DNA of 64,000 bases from Hericium rajendrae. Its lineage: Eukaryota; Basidiomycota; Agaricomycetes; Russulales; Hericiaceae. The notes beneath the pieces are model-generated. The model had not been told where the DNA came from and did not search any database. It saw nothing but the letters and a program-made list of their open reading frames with translations. Of this stretch, positions 34,608 through 44,971 are shown piece after piece; the stretch's first letter is position 1; the number at the start of each line of letters is the position of its first letter. The DNA lies in the NCBI GenBank assembly GCA_033439255.1, contig CM065890.1, positions 620,001 to 684,000 of the forward strand, in the 5' to 3' direction. Both the position numbers and the translations under genes were made by a program.

Positions 34608-35770
34608 GATCCAAAGGATCAGAGTCCAGAGGGACAGGAACAAGGGGCGTCAAAGACGCGGGCGAATGAGAAGAGGACACAGGAGAAACAGAAGAAGGCA
34701 AAGAAGAAGGACTCGACGAAGACGAGACAGCAGGAGAATCAGAATCAGAATCAAGAGAAGGGACAACACGGCCCGGAAAAAGTGGGCGCGAGATAGCGTC
34801 CTGCGACTCAATAAAGAAAACATTTCACGAAACAATGATGCGCCGAGACGCACGATGGTAACAGCGGTAGGCCTTGGAATTCGGCGAGTAGCCAACCAGG
34901 ACACACTCCATCGAACGATCAAAAGCTTTAGGGTTGTGCACGTTCTGGACGAGAACAAAGGCACGACAACCAAACTCACGCAGAGAGGAAAGGTCCGGCT
35001 TGACGCCAAACCAGGCTTCGTAAGGCGTGCGGTTGTGGAGGGTGCGTGTCGGTGTGCGGTTGTGCAAATAGCAGGCCGTAAGGAGGGTCTCTCCCCAGAG
35101 ACCGTCCGGAAGGGCCGCAGATGAACGCATCGCATGAGCACGGCCCATAAGGGTACGGTGAAGGTGCTCGACGCGGCCCATGTGCGCCGAGGAGTAAGGC
35201 GCTGAGACTTGATGGGTGATCCCCTCAGTGGCGAGGTAGGCTTCGAAGGCATCGGCAGTAAATTTGCCGCCGTTGTCGGTGCGAAAGATGCCAAGAGGGT
35301 GACCGGAAGAGCGTTCAGCGCACGCACGCCAGGAACGGAAAGCGGTAACAGCCTCGGATTTTAAACGCAGAAGAAAGACAAAGGACATCGAGGCATAGTC
35401 GTCTATAAGCGTAAGAGAGTAGGACTTCTTTCCCATCGTTTCTGGCGTTACGGGACCCATCAAGTCGGCGAACACAATTTCCATCGAACGAGTAGCGCGG
35501 TGCCCTTCACGCACGCGAGGCATGTTCGTCTTGGCCTGTTTACCGAGAACACAGTGTTCACAGATAGGGGGTTGGACAGATAGGTCAACAGGCATACCTG
35601 AGGCAAGGCCATGACGAGCCATATGGACAACAGAGTCCATGTTGATGTGGCCAAGGCGACGATGCCAAGTCTCGAGCGAGGGAGCGGCACGGGCAAGGCA
35701 AGCAGTGTTGGCGGGCAAGGATGTACGGCCGTCGAGCGTGTAGAGAGCACCGGCACGACGAGTACCGGTG
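34608..35770 (-). CDS. pol: Copia integrase region
   Basis: Integrase zinc module HRRLGHINMDS then CEHCVLGKQAK, followed by the catalytic core VFADLMGPV, FRTDNGGKF and YSSAHMGRVEHLHR. It is bounded on the right by element B1 and on the left by the DNA transposon. It is part of the same Copia polyprotein as 38441-39883 and 25280-27393. Confidence 0.88.
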
Positions 35771-38440
35771 CATCTGAGAAAAGGACCAGTGGTATATGGC
35801 ACTATATAGTCTACATAGCTCTGATAGGGCCATAGGAGTCCTCTTTTCTACATAGCTACTCCATAGTAGTGAAGTAATCTATATAGAGCTATCATAGCTA
35901 TCATAGCTATCATAGCATAGACTATAAGCTATCATAGCTCTCATAGCTGCTATAACATATGATGGCTATCATAGCTATGTCAGCTATGTGGTATATCTCT
36001 GTTATCATATCATGTCTAGCTAGTAAGGCTGCTATCTACTCTATATCACCTATGTCTTGTATGCTGCTTAAGAGTGCTAAAAATATATTTAAATATACAT
36101 ATATAATATATTTGAATCTTGTTGCATCTATAACATTTAAAACATCAAAAATTTAAAAGCATTATATTTCAAACAATATTAAATTACAACACATTTAGCA
36201 CAAAGCTACAACTACACATCTATGATACACTGTAAAGATCAACACTTCAAGATAAGATAACAAAACATACAAAGATAAGATGAGATAAGATACAAAGATA
36301 AGATAAGATAGAACTTAAAGATAAAACATAGACAAAAAAGATAAGATAAGACTTACTCTACAGATAAGAAAAAGCGAAAATAATCTAAAGGCAAAGTCAA
36401 CAAATTAGTATACAAAGATACAGATATAGAAAAACATAAGACTTACTTAAGATAATAAAGCAAAGATATAAAAGTCTACAAAGAACAGTAGGGTTAGTAA
36501 ACAATAGAATAATATAGCAACAATATAACAACTTACCGAACATTAGAAAGTTGAAGCAGAAGAAGAGAGAGCGACGAAAGACGAGGGATGGTAGTGGTAG
36601 GGAAGAGAGAGAGACAGCGCGTCGTGCATGTCTTATATAGACGTGGCAATCGGAGCGTCAAATGTAGCTTGCCGAGACCGGGCCGGGCATAGCCGGGCAT
36701 CGTGCCAGAGGCTGGCCGTTAGATTCTATTAAGTGGATTTTGATACCTGCGAGCGCGCGTGTCGTAAAGTAATTACATAGATGGCTCATTCATTGTATTT
36801 ATACCGGTGTGCTATATCTTCTCACTTTTTTCGTGAATTAAACGGATTTTATTCGATTTGTTAGAGTCGAAACCGCTGAACGCGCGAGTTGAATGCTGCT
36901 GTGGCTGTAAGTCGTCGCACGACTTGTATCTATGCAACACTCCCTCCATCTCCCCCTTCGTCTGCCTCTCTCTCTCCATACGCACGGCGTCTTCAAGACT
37001 CGGGAGGACTTAGTAGACGGCTTGAGGGGCTAATAGGTATGTTTAAAAACTCTCTTTCATTTGTTTCTTGTACTAACACAGCGAGTATCGCTCGTTCACC
37101 GAGCGATACTCGTGCTTTCGTTCTTGCAACCGTGCGCACCACGCCCCCATCGCCTTCGACAACCCCGCGGTCCACGTCCACGAGCTCGCAGCAGCCCCAT
37201 CCCCGACAACAATGCCGTCCACGTCCGCGTTGTCGTGCCTCGTGCCGTGGCAACGGGGCACGACACGTCGCTCGGACTCCCGCGCTCACCCTCAACGACA
37301 CCCGCACGTCCTCAACAGGTTCGTGCGGGTCATACAACCACCTCGCCGTCGACAATGCGCTCGCGGCCGCGACATCCGGCTGTGCGCACACGGCTACGCA
37401 AGGTCGCAAGCCCGCGCGAGGTCTGAGCTGCGCGTGCACGCCGCGGACGGCCTCTCCAGCCGTTTCCCATGCGGGCGCACACTCTCGCATGCCCGGACGG
37501 CGCGAACACGTCCGCCCCAGCGTCCGCACGCAAACGCGCGACCAGGCGGGTCTACACGAGTGCGCGCACGGCCAGCACGACCGGCGCACCCCGCCTGCTC
37601 CGGCATCGCCTGTGCGCCGATGCCCTGCCCCGCACACGACCCCCGCACCCCGCGCGCGAGCAAGGCCACGCAAGACCGTGCCAACTCACGCGCGGCCATG
37701 CACGATCCGTGACACCCCGCCCCGCCCCGTCCCGCGCATAACCCGTGCGCCGACACCATGCCCCGCACATGGCCGCCTTGCCCCATGCACGCGCGTACAG
37801 CCAGGGACGGCCACGCCAGCTCGCGCGCGGCCACGCCGATCTGCGCCCCCCCGCCTCGTCCCATGCATGGCCCTGCGCCGATGCCTCACCCCGCACATGG
37901 CCGCCTCACCCCGTGCGCGCGCGCACGGCCAAGCACGGCCATGCCAGCTCGCGCGCGGCCCGCGCACCCCGTTTCGTCGCCCTCCGCCCGACAGCATGCA
38001 TCCGCCGGGCGAGAGCGCACCTGTCCGTTCACACACAGATGGTGATGCGCAAGAGGTGCGAGGGCGCGAGGTCTATTTAGGACCTTCGTTTGCTAGTGTA
38101 ATAGTGTTAGATTTTGTATTTTCCTTGTTTGTAGTAGTCTACCCCTTGAATATAAGAAAATTTTGACTTAAATGTCTTGACTACCTATGTGGCTCATCAT
38201 AAGGAGTATAGTAGCCATAGTAGTCATAGTTTCCCTTGGTAAGTATCATAGTCCTATGTATATGACACCCCTAGCTATAAAGGCTATGACACCCTATGTA
38301 TTTGACACTTCATGCTATGGAGGCTATCATAGGCCCCATAGCTCCACATAGCTAAATAGTCCAAGTTCATAGCCCTCATAGCTCACTGATAGGGCCCATA
38401 ATAGGACTTGCTGCTATATACAAAACAGATTTCTCAGATG
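35771..38440 (-). mobile_element. Element B1: CATC-TIR element, 2670 bp
   Basis: The ends are CATCTGAGAAA and its complement, with a 2-bp TG duplication outside. The layout matches element A in reverse: CTATAG-rich end, AT-rich intron-like tract, TATA (36632-36640, minus), hairpin 2 (37082-37112), hairpin 1 (37232-37264), GC-rich block (37270-38050) with about three 120-bp repeats, then the other CTATAG-rich end. Nearly identical to B2 but inverted. Long GC-rich ORFs exist in several frames; their composition and frame breaks between copies argue against a real protein. It sits in the Copia protease-integrase region. Confidence 0.85.
37670..37990. repeat. GC-rich tandem repeats in B1
   Basis: About three imperfect units of roughly 120 bases containing CCAGCTCGCGCGCGGCC and CCCCGCACATGGCCGCC. 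The equivalent block in B2 is at about 40330-40660. Confidence 0.7.
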
Positions 38441-39883
38441 TGGCAACGAGCTTGCGAGTACCAGAGCCTTGAGAGATGGCGCAGGTCGAGGGTCCGTTGA
38501 AGGAGACGACATAGCCTTTGTCACAGAGGCGGCCAACGGAGATCAGGCGAAGCGCGGCGCTGGGAACGTACAGAACGTCGTGCATGATGAGTTGTCGGCC
38601 CTCACCAAGATGAAGGTGGACATCACCGACACCGGTAGCGTAGATACTGGAGCCGTTGATACCGCGGATGGCACGAGGGGGAACGCCGGTGAAGGTGGCG
38701 AAGTCCTGGCGATCCGGAGTAAGATGGCAGCTAGACGCACTGTCGAGATGGTAGGCACCCGAGGCGAGCGGCGAGGCGGTAGTGTGAGCAGCCCAGTCGA
38801 CAGAGCAAGACTCATCGGCGGCGGCGCAAGAGAAGTAGCCGTCGATATCAGCGAAGGAGACAGCGGCGCAGGTCTCGATAGTAGCGTGAGCTTGGGCGGG
38901 AGTGCTAGTGCCGGAGTTGGCGCCGGAGGTGGAGCCGGATCCAGTGCCCCCACGGGCGGCCTTGCGGTCGCGCTCCTTGATTTGCTGCCACTCGGGTTTA
39001 CCGAATTTCTGCCAACATTTGTCCGAAGGATGATTGGTTTTATTGCAGTGCTTGCAGGGGGTGCGGTCGCAGGACGGTTTGCCGGCCGTAGCAGCCGCAG
39101 CGACGTCAGTCCCGGCTTCGGAGGCAGAGGCACGGGCAGCACGACGAAGGTCCTCGCGATATTGGATGTTGTACCCTTCCAAGCGCTGGCAAATGGTAAA
39201 GGAATCGAAAGTGCCCGAGGACTGAAGATTGTCGTACTTCGTGGGATGATGCGTAGCGAGAGCTTGCAAGAGTAGGATAGAGTACATATCTTCGACAGTA
39301 GGGGCGCCCACGGCGTAGAGGCACTCAACGTCGATACGAAGCTCACGAGCAGTGGGGCCAAAAAGACCAGTGGGCGGGAAGACGTGAGAGAAGGCGCGAC
39401 GGAGATAGTTCACCTGGGCGACGATGCCAGAGTGAAGGTAGAGCCGGCGCATCCCACCCCAGAGCTCCTCGGCCGACGTGTAGCCGCGGCAGTGCTGTTC
39501 GACGCGCTCGCGTTCAGCAGGGGTGATGCTCGAGAGTATGAGCTGAACCACCAGTTGATCGTGCTTGACCCAGCTGTAGAGGTCGACGGGGTCGGTTGGC
39601 TTTTCGAGAAGAGTGCTGTCGATGTGGTCGCAGCAGAAGATGCGGTCGAGACTACTGGCAAAGTCACGAGCCCAGTCGACATAGTTGGTGTCGGTAAGCT
39701 TCTCAACGGCAGGGAACTTGCTGCTGACAGACATGAGGACCTGACGCAAAGCGGTCTCATCTTTATAGCTGAGGGGAGACTTGACGGCGCCGACGTGATT
39801 CGCGAACAATGGGTCGGGTGGAAGAGGCGACGAGCGCTGGAGCAAGGTAAAGTTCGAGACGGTGCCGGAGGACGAAGTGATAA
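38441..39883 (-). CDS. gag: Copia gag-protease region
   Basis: Gag core with VEKLTDTNYVDWARDF and a UBN2-type region, a zinc knuckle CKHCNKTNHPSDKC (C-x2-C-x4-H-x4-C), then a protease-like motif HLDSASSCHLTPDRQDF, which has DSA where most Copia proteases have DSG. It is bounded by B2 on the right and B1 on the left. Gag would form the particle; the protease would mature the polyprotein. Confidence 0.85.
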
Positions 39884-42551
39884 CATCTGAGAAATCTGTT
39901 TTGTATATAGCAGCAAGTCCTATTATGGGCCCTATCAGTGAGCTATGAGGGCTATGAACTTGGACTATTTAGCTATGTGGAGCTATGGGGCCTATGATAG
40001 CCTCCATAGCATGAAGTGTCAAATACATAGGGTGTCATAGCCTTTATAGCTAGGGGTGTCATATACATAGGACTATGATACTTACCAAGGGAAACTATGA
40101 CTACTATGGCTACTATACTCCTTATGATGAGCCACATAGGTAGTCAAGACATTTAAGTCAAAATTTTCTTATATTCAAGGGGTAGACTACTACAAACAAG
40201 GAAAATACAAAATCTAACACTATTACACTAGCAAACGAAGGTCCTAAATAGACCTCGCGCCCTCGCACCTCTTGCGCATCACCATCTGTGTGTGAACGGA
40301 CAGGTGCGCTCTCGCCCGGCAGATGCATGCTGTCGGGCGGAGGGCGACGAAACGGGGTGCGCGGGCCGCGCGCGAGCTGGCATGGCCGTGCTTGGCCGTG
40401 CGCGCGCGCACGGGGCGAGGCGGCCATGTGCGGGGTGAGGCATCGGCGCAGGGCCATGCATGGGACGAGGCGGGGGGGCGCAGATCGGCGTGGCCGCGCG
40501 CGAGCTGGCGCGGCCGTCCCTGGCTGTACGCGCGTGCATGGGGCGAGGCGGCCATGTGCGGGGCATGGTGTCGGCGCACGGGTTATGCGCGGGACGGGGC
40601 GGGGCGGGGTGTCACGGATCGTGCATGGCCGCGCGTGAGTTGGCACGGTCTTGCGTGGCCTTGCTCGCGCGCGGGGTGCGGGGGTCGTGTGCGGGGCAGG
40701 GCATCGGCGCACAGGCGATGCCGGAGCAGGCGGGGTGCGCCGGTCGTGCTGGCCGTGCGCGCACTCGTGTAGACCCGCCTGGTCGCGCGTTTGCGTGCGG
40801 ACGCTGGGGCGGACGTGTTCGCGCCGTCCGGGCATGCGAGAGTGTGCGCCCGCATGGGAAACGGCTGGAGAGGCCGTCCGTGGCATGCACGCGCAGCTCA
40901 GACCTCGCGCGGGCTTGCGACCTTGCGTAGCCGTGTGCGCACAGCCGGATGTCGCGGCCGCGAGCGCATTGTCGACGGCGAGGTGGTTGTATGACCCGCA
41001 CGAACCTGTTGAGGACGTGCGGGTGTCGTTGAGGGTGAGCGCGGGAGTCCGAGCGACGTGTCGTGCCCCGTTGCCACGGCAACGAGGCACGACAATGCGG
41101 ACATGGACGGCATTGTTGTCGGGGGATGGGGCTGCTGCGAGCTCGTGGACGTGGACCGCGGGGTTGTCGAAGGCGATGGGGGCGTGGTGCGCACGGTTGC
41201 AAGAACGAAAGCACGAGTATCGCTCGGTGAACGAGCGATACTCGCTGTGTTAGTACAAGAAACAAATGAAAGAGAGTTTTTAAACATACCTATTAGCCCC
41301 TCAAGCCGTCTACTAAGTCCTCCCGAGTCTTGAAGACGCTGTGCGTATGGAGAGAGAGAGGCAGACGAAGGGGGAGATGGAGGGAGTGTTGCATAGATAC
41401 AAGTCGCGCGACGACTTACAGCCACAGCAGCATTCAACTCGCGCGTTCAGCGGTTTCGACTCTAACAAATCGAATAAAATCCGTTTAATTCACGAAAAAA
41501 GTGAGAAGATATAGCACACCGGTATAAATACAATGAATGAGCCATCTATGTAATTACTTTACGACACGCTCGCAGGTATCAAAATCCACTTAATAGAATC
41601 TAACGGCCAGCCTCTGGCACGATGCCCGGCTATGCCCGGCCCGGTCTCGGCAAGCTACATTTGACGCTCCGATTGCCACGTCTATATAAGACATGCACGA
41701 CGCGCTGTCTCTCTCTCTTCCCTACCACTACCATCCCTCGTCTTTCGTCGCTCTCTCTTCTTCTGCTTCAACTTTCTAATGTTCGGTAAGTTGTTATATT
41801 GTTGCTATATTATTCTATTGTTTACTAACCCTACTGTTCTTTGTAGACTTTTATATCTTTGCTTTATTATCTTAAGTAAGTCTTATGTTTTTCTATATCT
41901 GTATCTTTGTATACTAATTTGTTGACTTTGCCTTTAGATTATTTTCGCTTTTTCTTATCTGTAGAGTAAGTCTTATCTTATCTTTTTTGTCTATGTTTTA
42001 TCTTTAAGTTCTATCTTATCTTATCTTTGTATCTTATCTCATCTTATCTTTGTATGTTTTGTTATCTTATCTTGAAGTGTTGATCTTTACAGTGTATCAT
42101 AGATGTGTAGTTGTAGCTTTGTGCTAAATGTGTTGTAATTTAATATTGTTTGAAATATAATGCTTTTAAATTTTTGATGTTTTAAATGTTATAGATGCAA
42201 CAAGATTCAAATATATTATATATGTATATTTAAATATATTTTTAGCACTCTTAAGCAGCATACAAGACATAGGTGATATAGAGTAGATAGCAGCCTTACT
42301 AGCTAGACATGATATGATAACAGAGATATACCACATAGCTGACATAGCTATGATAGCCATCATATGTTATAGCAGCTATGAGAGCTATGATAGCTTATAG
42401 TCTATGCTATGATAGCTATGATAGCTATGATAGCTCTATATAGATTACTTCACTACTATGGAGTAGCTATGTAGAAAAGAGGACTCCTATGGCCCTATCA
42501 GAGCTATGTAGACTATATAGTGCCATATACCACTGGTCCTTTTCTCAGATG
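39884..42551 (+). mobile_element. Element B2: CATC-TIR element, 2668 bp, inverted copy of B1
   Basis: Same 11-bp ends (CATCTGAGAAA), with a 2-bp AA duplication outside. Contents in order: CTATAG-rich end, GC-rich block, hairpin 1 (41060-41093), hairpin 2 (41214-41244), TATA (41682-41690), a tract with several GTAAGT/TAG pairs (41780-41990), then the AT- and CTATAG-rich end. The different 2-bp flanks of B1 (TG) and B2 (AA) show two separate insertions. It interrupts the Copia gag near its N-terminus. Confidence 0.85.
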
Positions 42552-42702
42552 AAGGGAACGAGGGGTTTCATTCGCAGCTTGCTTCGACGTGTCGGCGCCT
42601 TTGCAGGTGGTATCGTCTTCAGGCATAGTGACGAAGAAGTGGGAGTTCAGGTAGTAACGTTTCTGAGAGCGCGGTGATACTGAGGTTTAATACGAGCTCT
42701 CA

Positions 42703-42714
42703 GGGCCCATAACC
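42703..42714 (-). other. Copia primer-binding site, half-tRNA iMet type
   Basis: The plus strand GGGCCCATAACC matches the anticodon-stem region of initiator Met tRNA. It lies 10 bases inside the 5' LTR. Copia elements are known to prime with such an internal fragment of tRNA-iMet. Confidence 0.7.
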
Positions 42715-42724
42715 TGTTAGAAAC

Positions 42725-43094
42725 TGAACGATCCCGATGAGACTCAGTCGTGAAGGGGGATAAAACGACTTTATTATGCACCTGAACGATCCCGATGAGA
42801 CTATCGGGTAAGGTACGTAAGTAACGTGATACAGGCACAAGGCAGAGGAAAAACAGCAACTCACCTCAGTCGTGAAGGGGGATAAAACGACTAAGGGAGG
42901 TAGACGAGAGCGGTAGAGTATATATACGAACAAGATGGGACTGGCGGGACAATGCATGACGAGGAACATGATATCATAGGCAGACAGAGCAGACAGATGA
43001 GAACCGAAAACAGATAAGAGAGAACCAAAACGGGACAAGAGAGACTCGCGTCTCCCGGCGCAAACAACACGTACTTTCACGTGTTATTCCAACA
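42725..43094 (-). repeat. 5' LTR of the Copia element, 370 bp
   Basis: On the minus strand it starts TGTTGG at 43094 and ends GTTCA at 42725. Internally it repeats CTGAACGATCCCGATGAG and GTGAAGGGGGATAAAACG twice each, probably regulatory direct repeats. TATATATA lies at about 42918. Confidence 0.88.
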
Positions 43095-43426
43095 CTCTCG
43101 GCCAGAGACTTAGTGGTGGCTGATGGTGGCTGAGACGACCCCCCCGTTAAGGCAAGGGGTATTGAAAGCAGACGTCAGACAGACGATCCTGAGGTACGAA
43201 GCGTTGAGTCCTGTCTACTCTGCCTTTGGGAGACTACATGAAGCTCATTTACGACGGGAAGGCGGGCCGGCGGCAGCCACTGAACGGGCTCTACATGGAG
43301 TATTCGAGAACATAGGGATGGAAGAGAAACTATAATTCTAAAGTGTATACGAGCATAGTAGGGTACTGAAAAGTATAGTGAAAGCATGTCGTGTAAAACG
43401 AAGTCTCTGTGAATCTAATTCGGTAT
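43095..43426. other. Spacer between Copia LTR and hydrolase gene
   Basis: No gene recognised. It is presumably host DNA holding the 3' UTR of the hydrolase (minus strand). A 70-residue frame at 43123 has no similarity I know. Confidence 0.4.
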
Positions 43427-44874
43427 TCACGCCTGCTGGCTCTTCTCCCTCCCCTCCGCGAAGACTCTCTCCAGCAGCTTATTAAACATCTCCTGGCGTT
43501 GTATATGCAATGCATGCCCAGTTTGTTCCCAAACGACAAGTTCCGCTTCAGGCATATTGGCCTTCAGATAGTGCGAGTTGGATGTCCTGACAAGGTTATC
43601 CTCGTCGCCGGTCACGATGAGCACTTTCGGAATGCTTGAAGAGATGCGCGCGAGGCGCTTGGGGGAGACGTAATGCCCAAGTGCCGCGTACATTTGGGAG
43701 AATACGCCAATAAGCTTCTGGGGGCGTGTACTCTCGATGCGACGGCGGTAGTGCTGGTCGGCGAGCGATAGCGATAGCTAGATGAGAAATTTCGGTGCTG
43801 GCAGAGAAAGTATGGTACCTCTTTCTGTATCTCAAAGTTTGTGCGTCCCTCTGGGTCATCCTCAGCTTTCGCATGCAGCCATGGCGTCGGCATGACCATC
43901 TCCAGGACAAGTGGGAGTTTCTTCTCGACGTCGGCCGTGAACGTAAGCCTGCAATCGTCCAGCTGGCAAAAAGACAGGAAATTGTAGGCAATGACTTACT
44001 TTGCTAGAGAAAGGGTTCCTTTCAACTGGGACAAAATATTCACATTGCTGGATAACGACAAGCAGGGAAATATCTTACCGGTGGCGTGTTGTTCCATGGG
44101 TAACCACCAGGTGTGGTTACGGCCAGCGTCAGGGAAACAATGCGCTCAGGGATATGAGCAGCCAATTCTTTAAAGGTGGCAATTGATCGTTATAATATCT
44201 CTTGAAAAGACAATTATAATTAAGAACCTTGTGCGATCATGCCTCCCAATGAGATGCCAACGACGTGAAGGTCTCGCTCATTCGTCCAGCCGATGCAGTC
44301 AAGTAAAGCAACCACATCCTCTGCCATACCGCTTGTCCTGGGATACCAGAGTACAATTCATTGAGCACTTGCGTCACACAATTCAGACTGCTTTGTACGA
44401 CGTACGAGTACGGTCCTCTCGGCGTCCCGCTATTCCCCACTCCTCTGTTGTCAAACACGAGGATGGAGTACCGTAGGTCTCGACCGAAGTGCTCGACTTG
44501 CGGCGCCCAGGAGAACGAGCTGCTATTCAGACTGATACACAAATGAGTTAGCCCTTATCCGAATCGAGCCACACCATTCAGGCTATATGCGCGCACCCCA
44601 TAATGAAAACAACCTTCTCAGGACCGGTGCCATGCTGTTCAAAGTACAGAGAGTGGCTCTCCAGAGGCTCTTCTTGATGTCTGATTTTCGTGACGGGGCA
44701 GAGACCCTTTCGCGTGAGCGACAGTGGGTCGAATATCGTCGGGAGGTTCAACGGCACATCGGGGGGATCTACAACCCCCGAGTTCTCGGAGATAGCGCCG
44801 TTGGTCGTCCTCTGGCGAAGTTCAGTACTCATCTTCGGGAGGCTCTGGATCGTGGGGGACGAAAGGTGCAGCAT
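43427..44874 (-). CDS. Alpha/beta hydrolase, seven exons
   Basis: Exons (minus): 44597-44874, 44406-44531, 44228-44337, 44079-44167, 44000-44025, 43819-43948, 43427-43777. They total 1110 bases, 369 residues; an ATG at 44832 would give a slightly shorter form. Alpha/beta hydrolase hallmarks are FDNRGVGNSG (strand 4 region), the nucleophile elbow GISLGG (Ser about 164), TGDEDNLV (acid about 311-313) and TGHALH (His about 341). Exon 5 is only 26 bases and one intron is 41 bases. It has no signal peptide, so it is probably a cytosolic esterase- or lipase-like enzyme of unknown substrate. Its promoter is shared with CFAP20, about 100 bases away on the other strand. Confidence 0.85.
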
Positions 44875-44971
44875 CGAGCACTACGGCCCCACTATATAGC
44901 GGCACTGCATGATCGAGACAAAGGAAAGGCGCCGTCGTCGTGTACTCCCACGCCCGTTGAGCACGACCACC
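44875..44971. promoter_or_regulatory. Short divergent promoter: hydrolase / CFAP20
   Basis: Only 97 bases (139 if the hydrolase starts at 44832) separate two divergent start codons. The plus strand has TATATAG at about 44894. The two genes may be co-regulated. Confidence 0.5.

Larger units (their letters stand above)
24817..43094 (-). mobile_element. Ty1/Copia element carrying three nested insertions
   Basis: Minus strand. LTRs at 24817-25173 and 42725-43094 differ at six sites over about 355 bases (about 98%). The coding parts from 5' to 3' are the gag start (42552-42627), gag to protease (38441-39883), integrase (34608-35770) and RT-RNase H (25280-27393). They are separated by element B2, element B1 and a 7.2 kb DNA transposon. 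Apart from these three insertions it looks largely whole. No matching target duplication is visible at its outer ends. Its left LTR abuts a truncated Copia fragment, which suggests recombination rather than a simple insertion. Confidence 0.88.

Noticed and set aside
36889-38166. 425-residue plus-strand ORF in B1 (and its pieces in B2)
   Set aside because: Composition is Arg/Pro/Ala/His-rich in all frames because of GC content. B2 breaks the same frame by single-base indels, and there is no domain.
35771-42551. B1 and B2 as one inverted duplication event
   Set aside because: Each has its own 2-bp flanking duplication (TG, AA) and complete ends, so two insertions are simpler.
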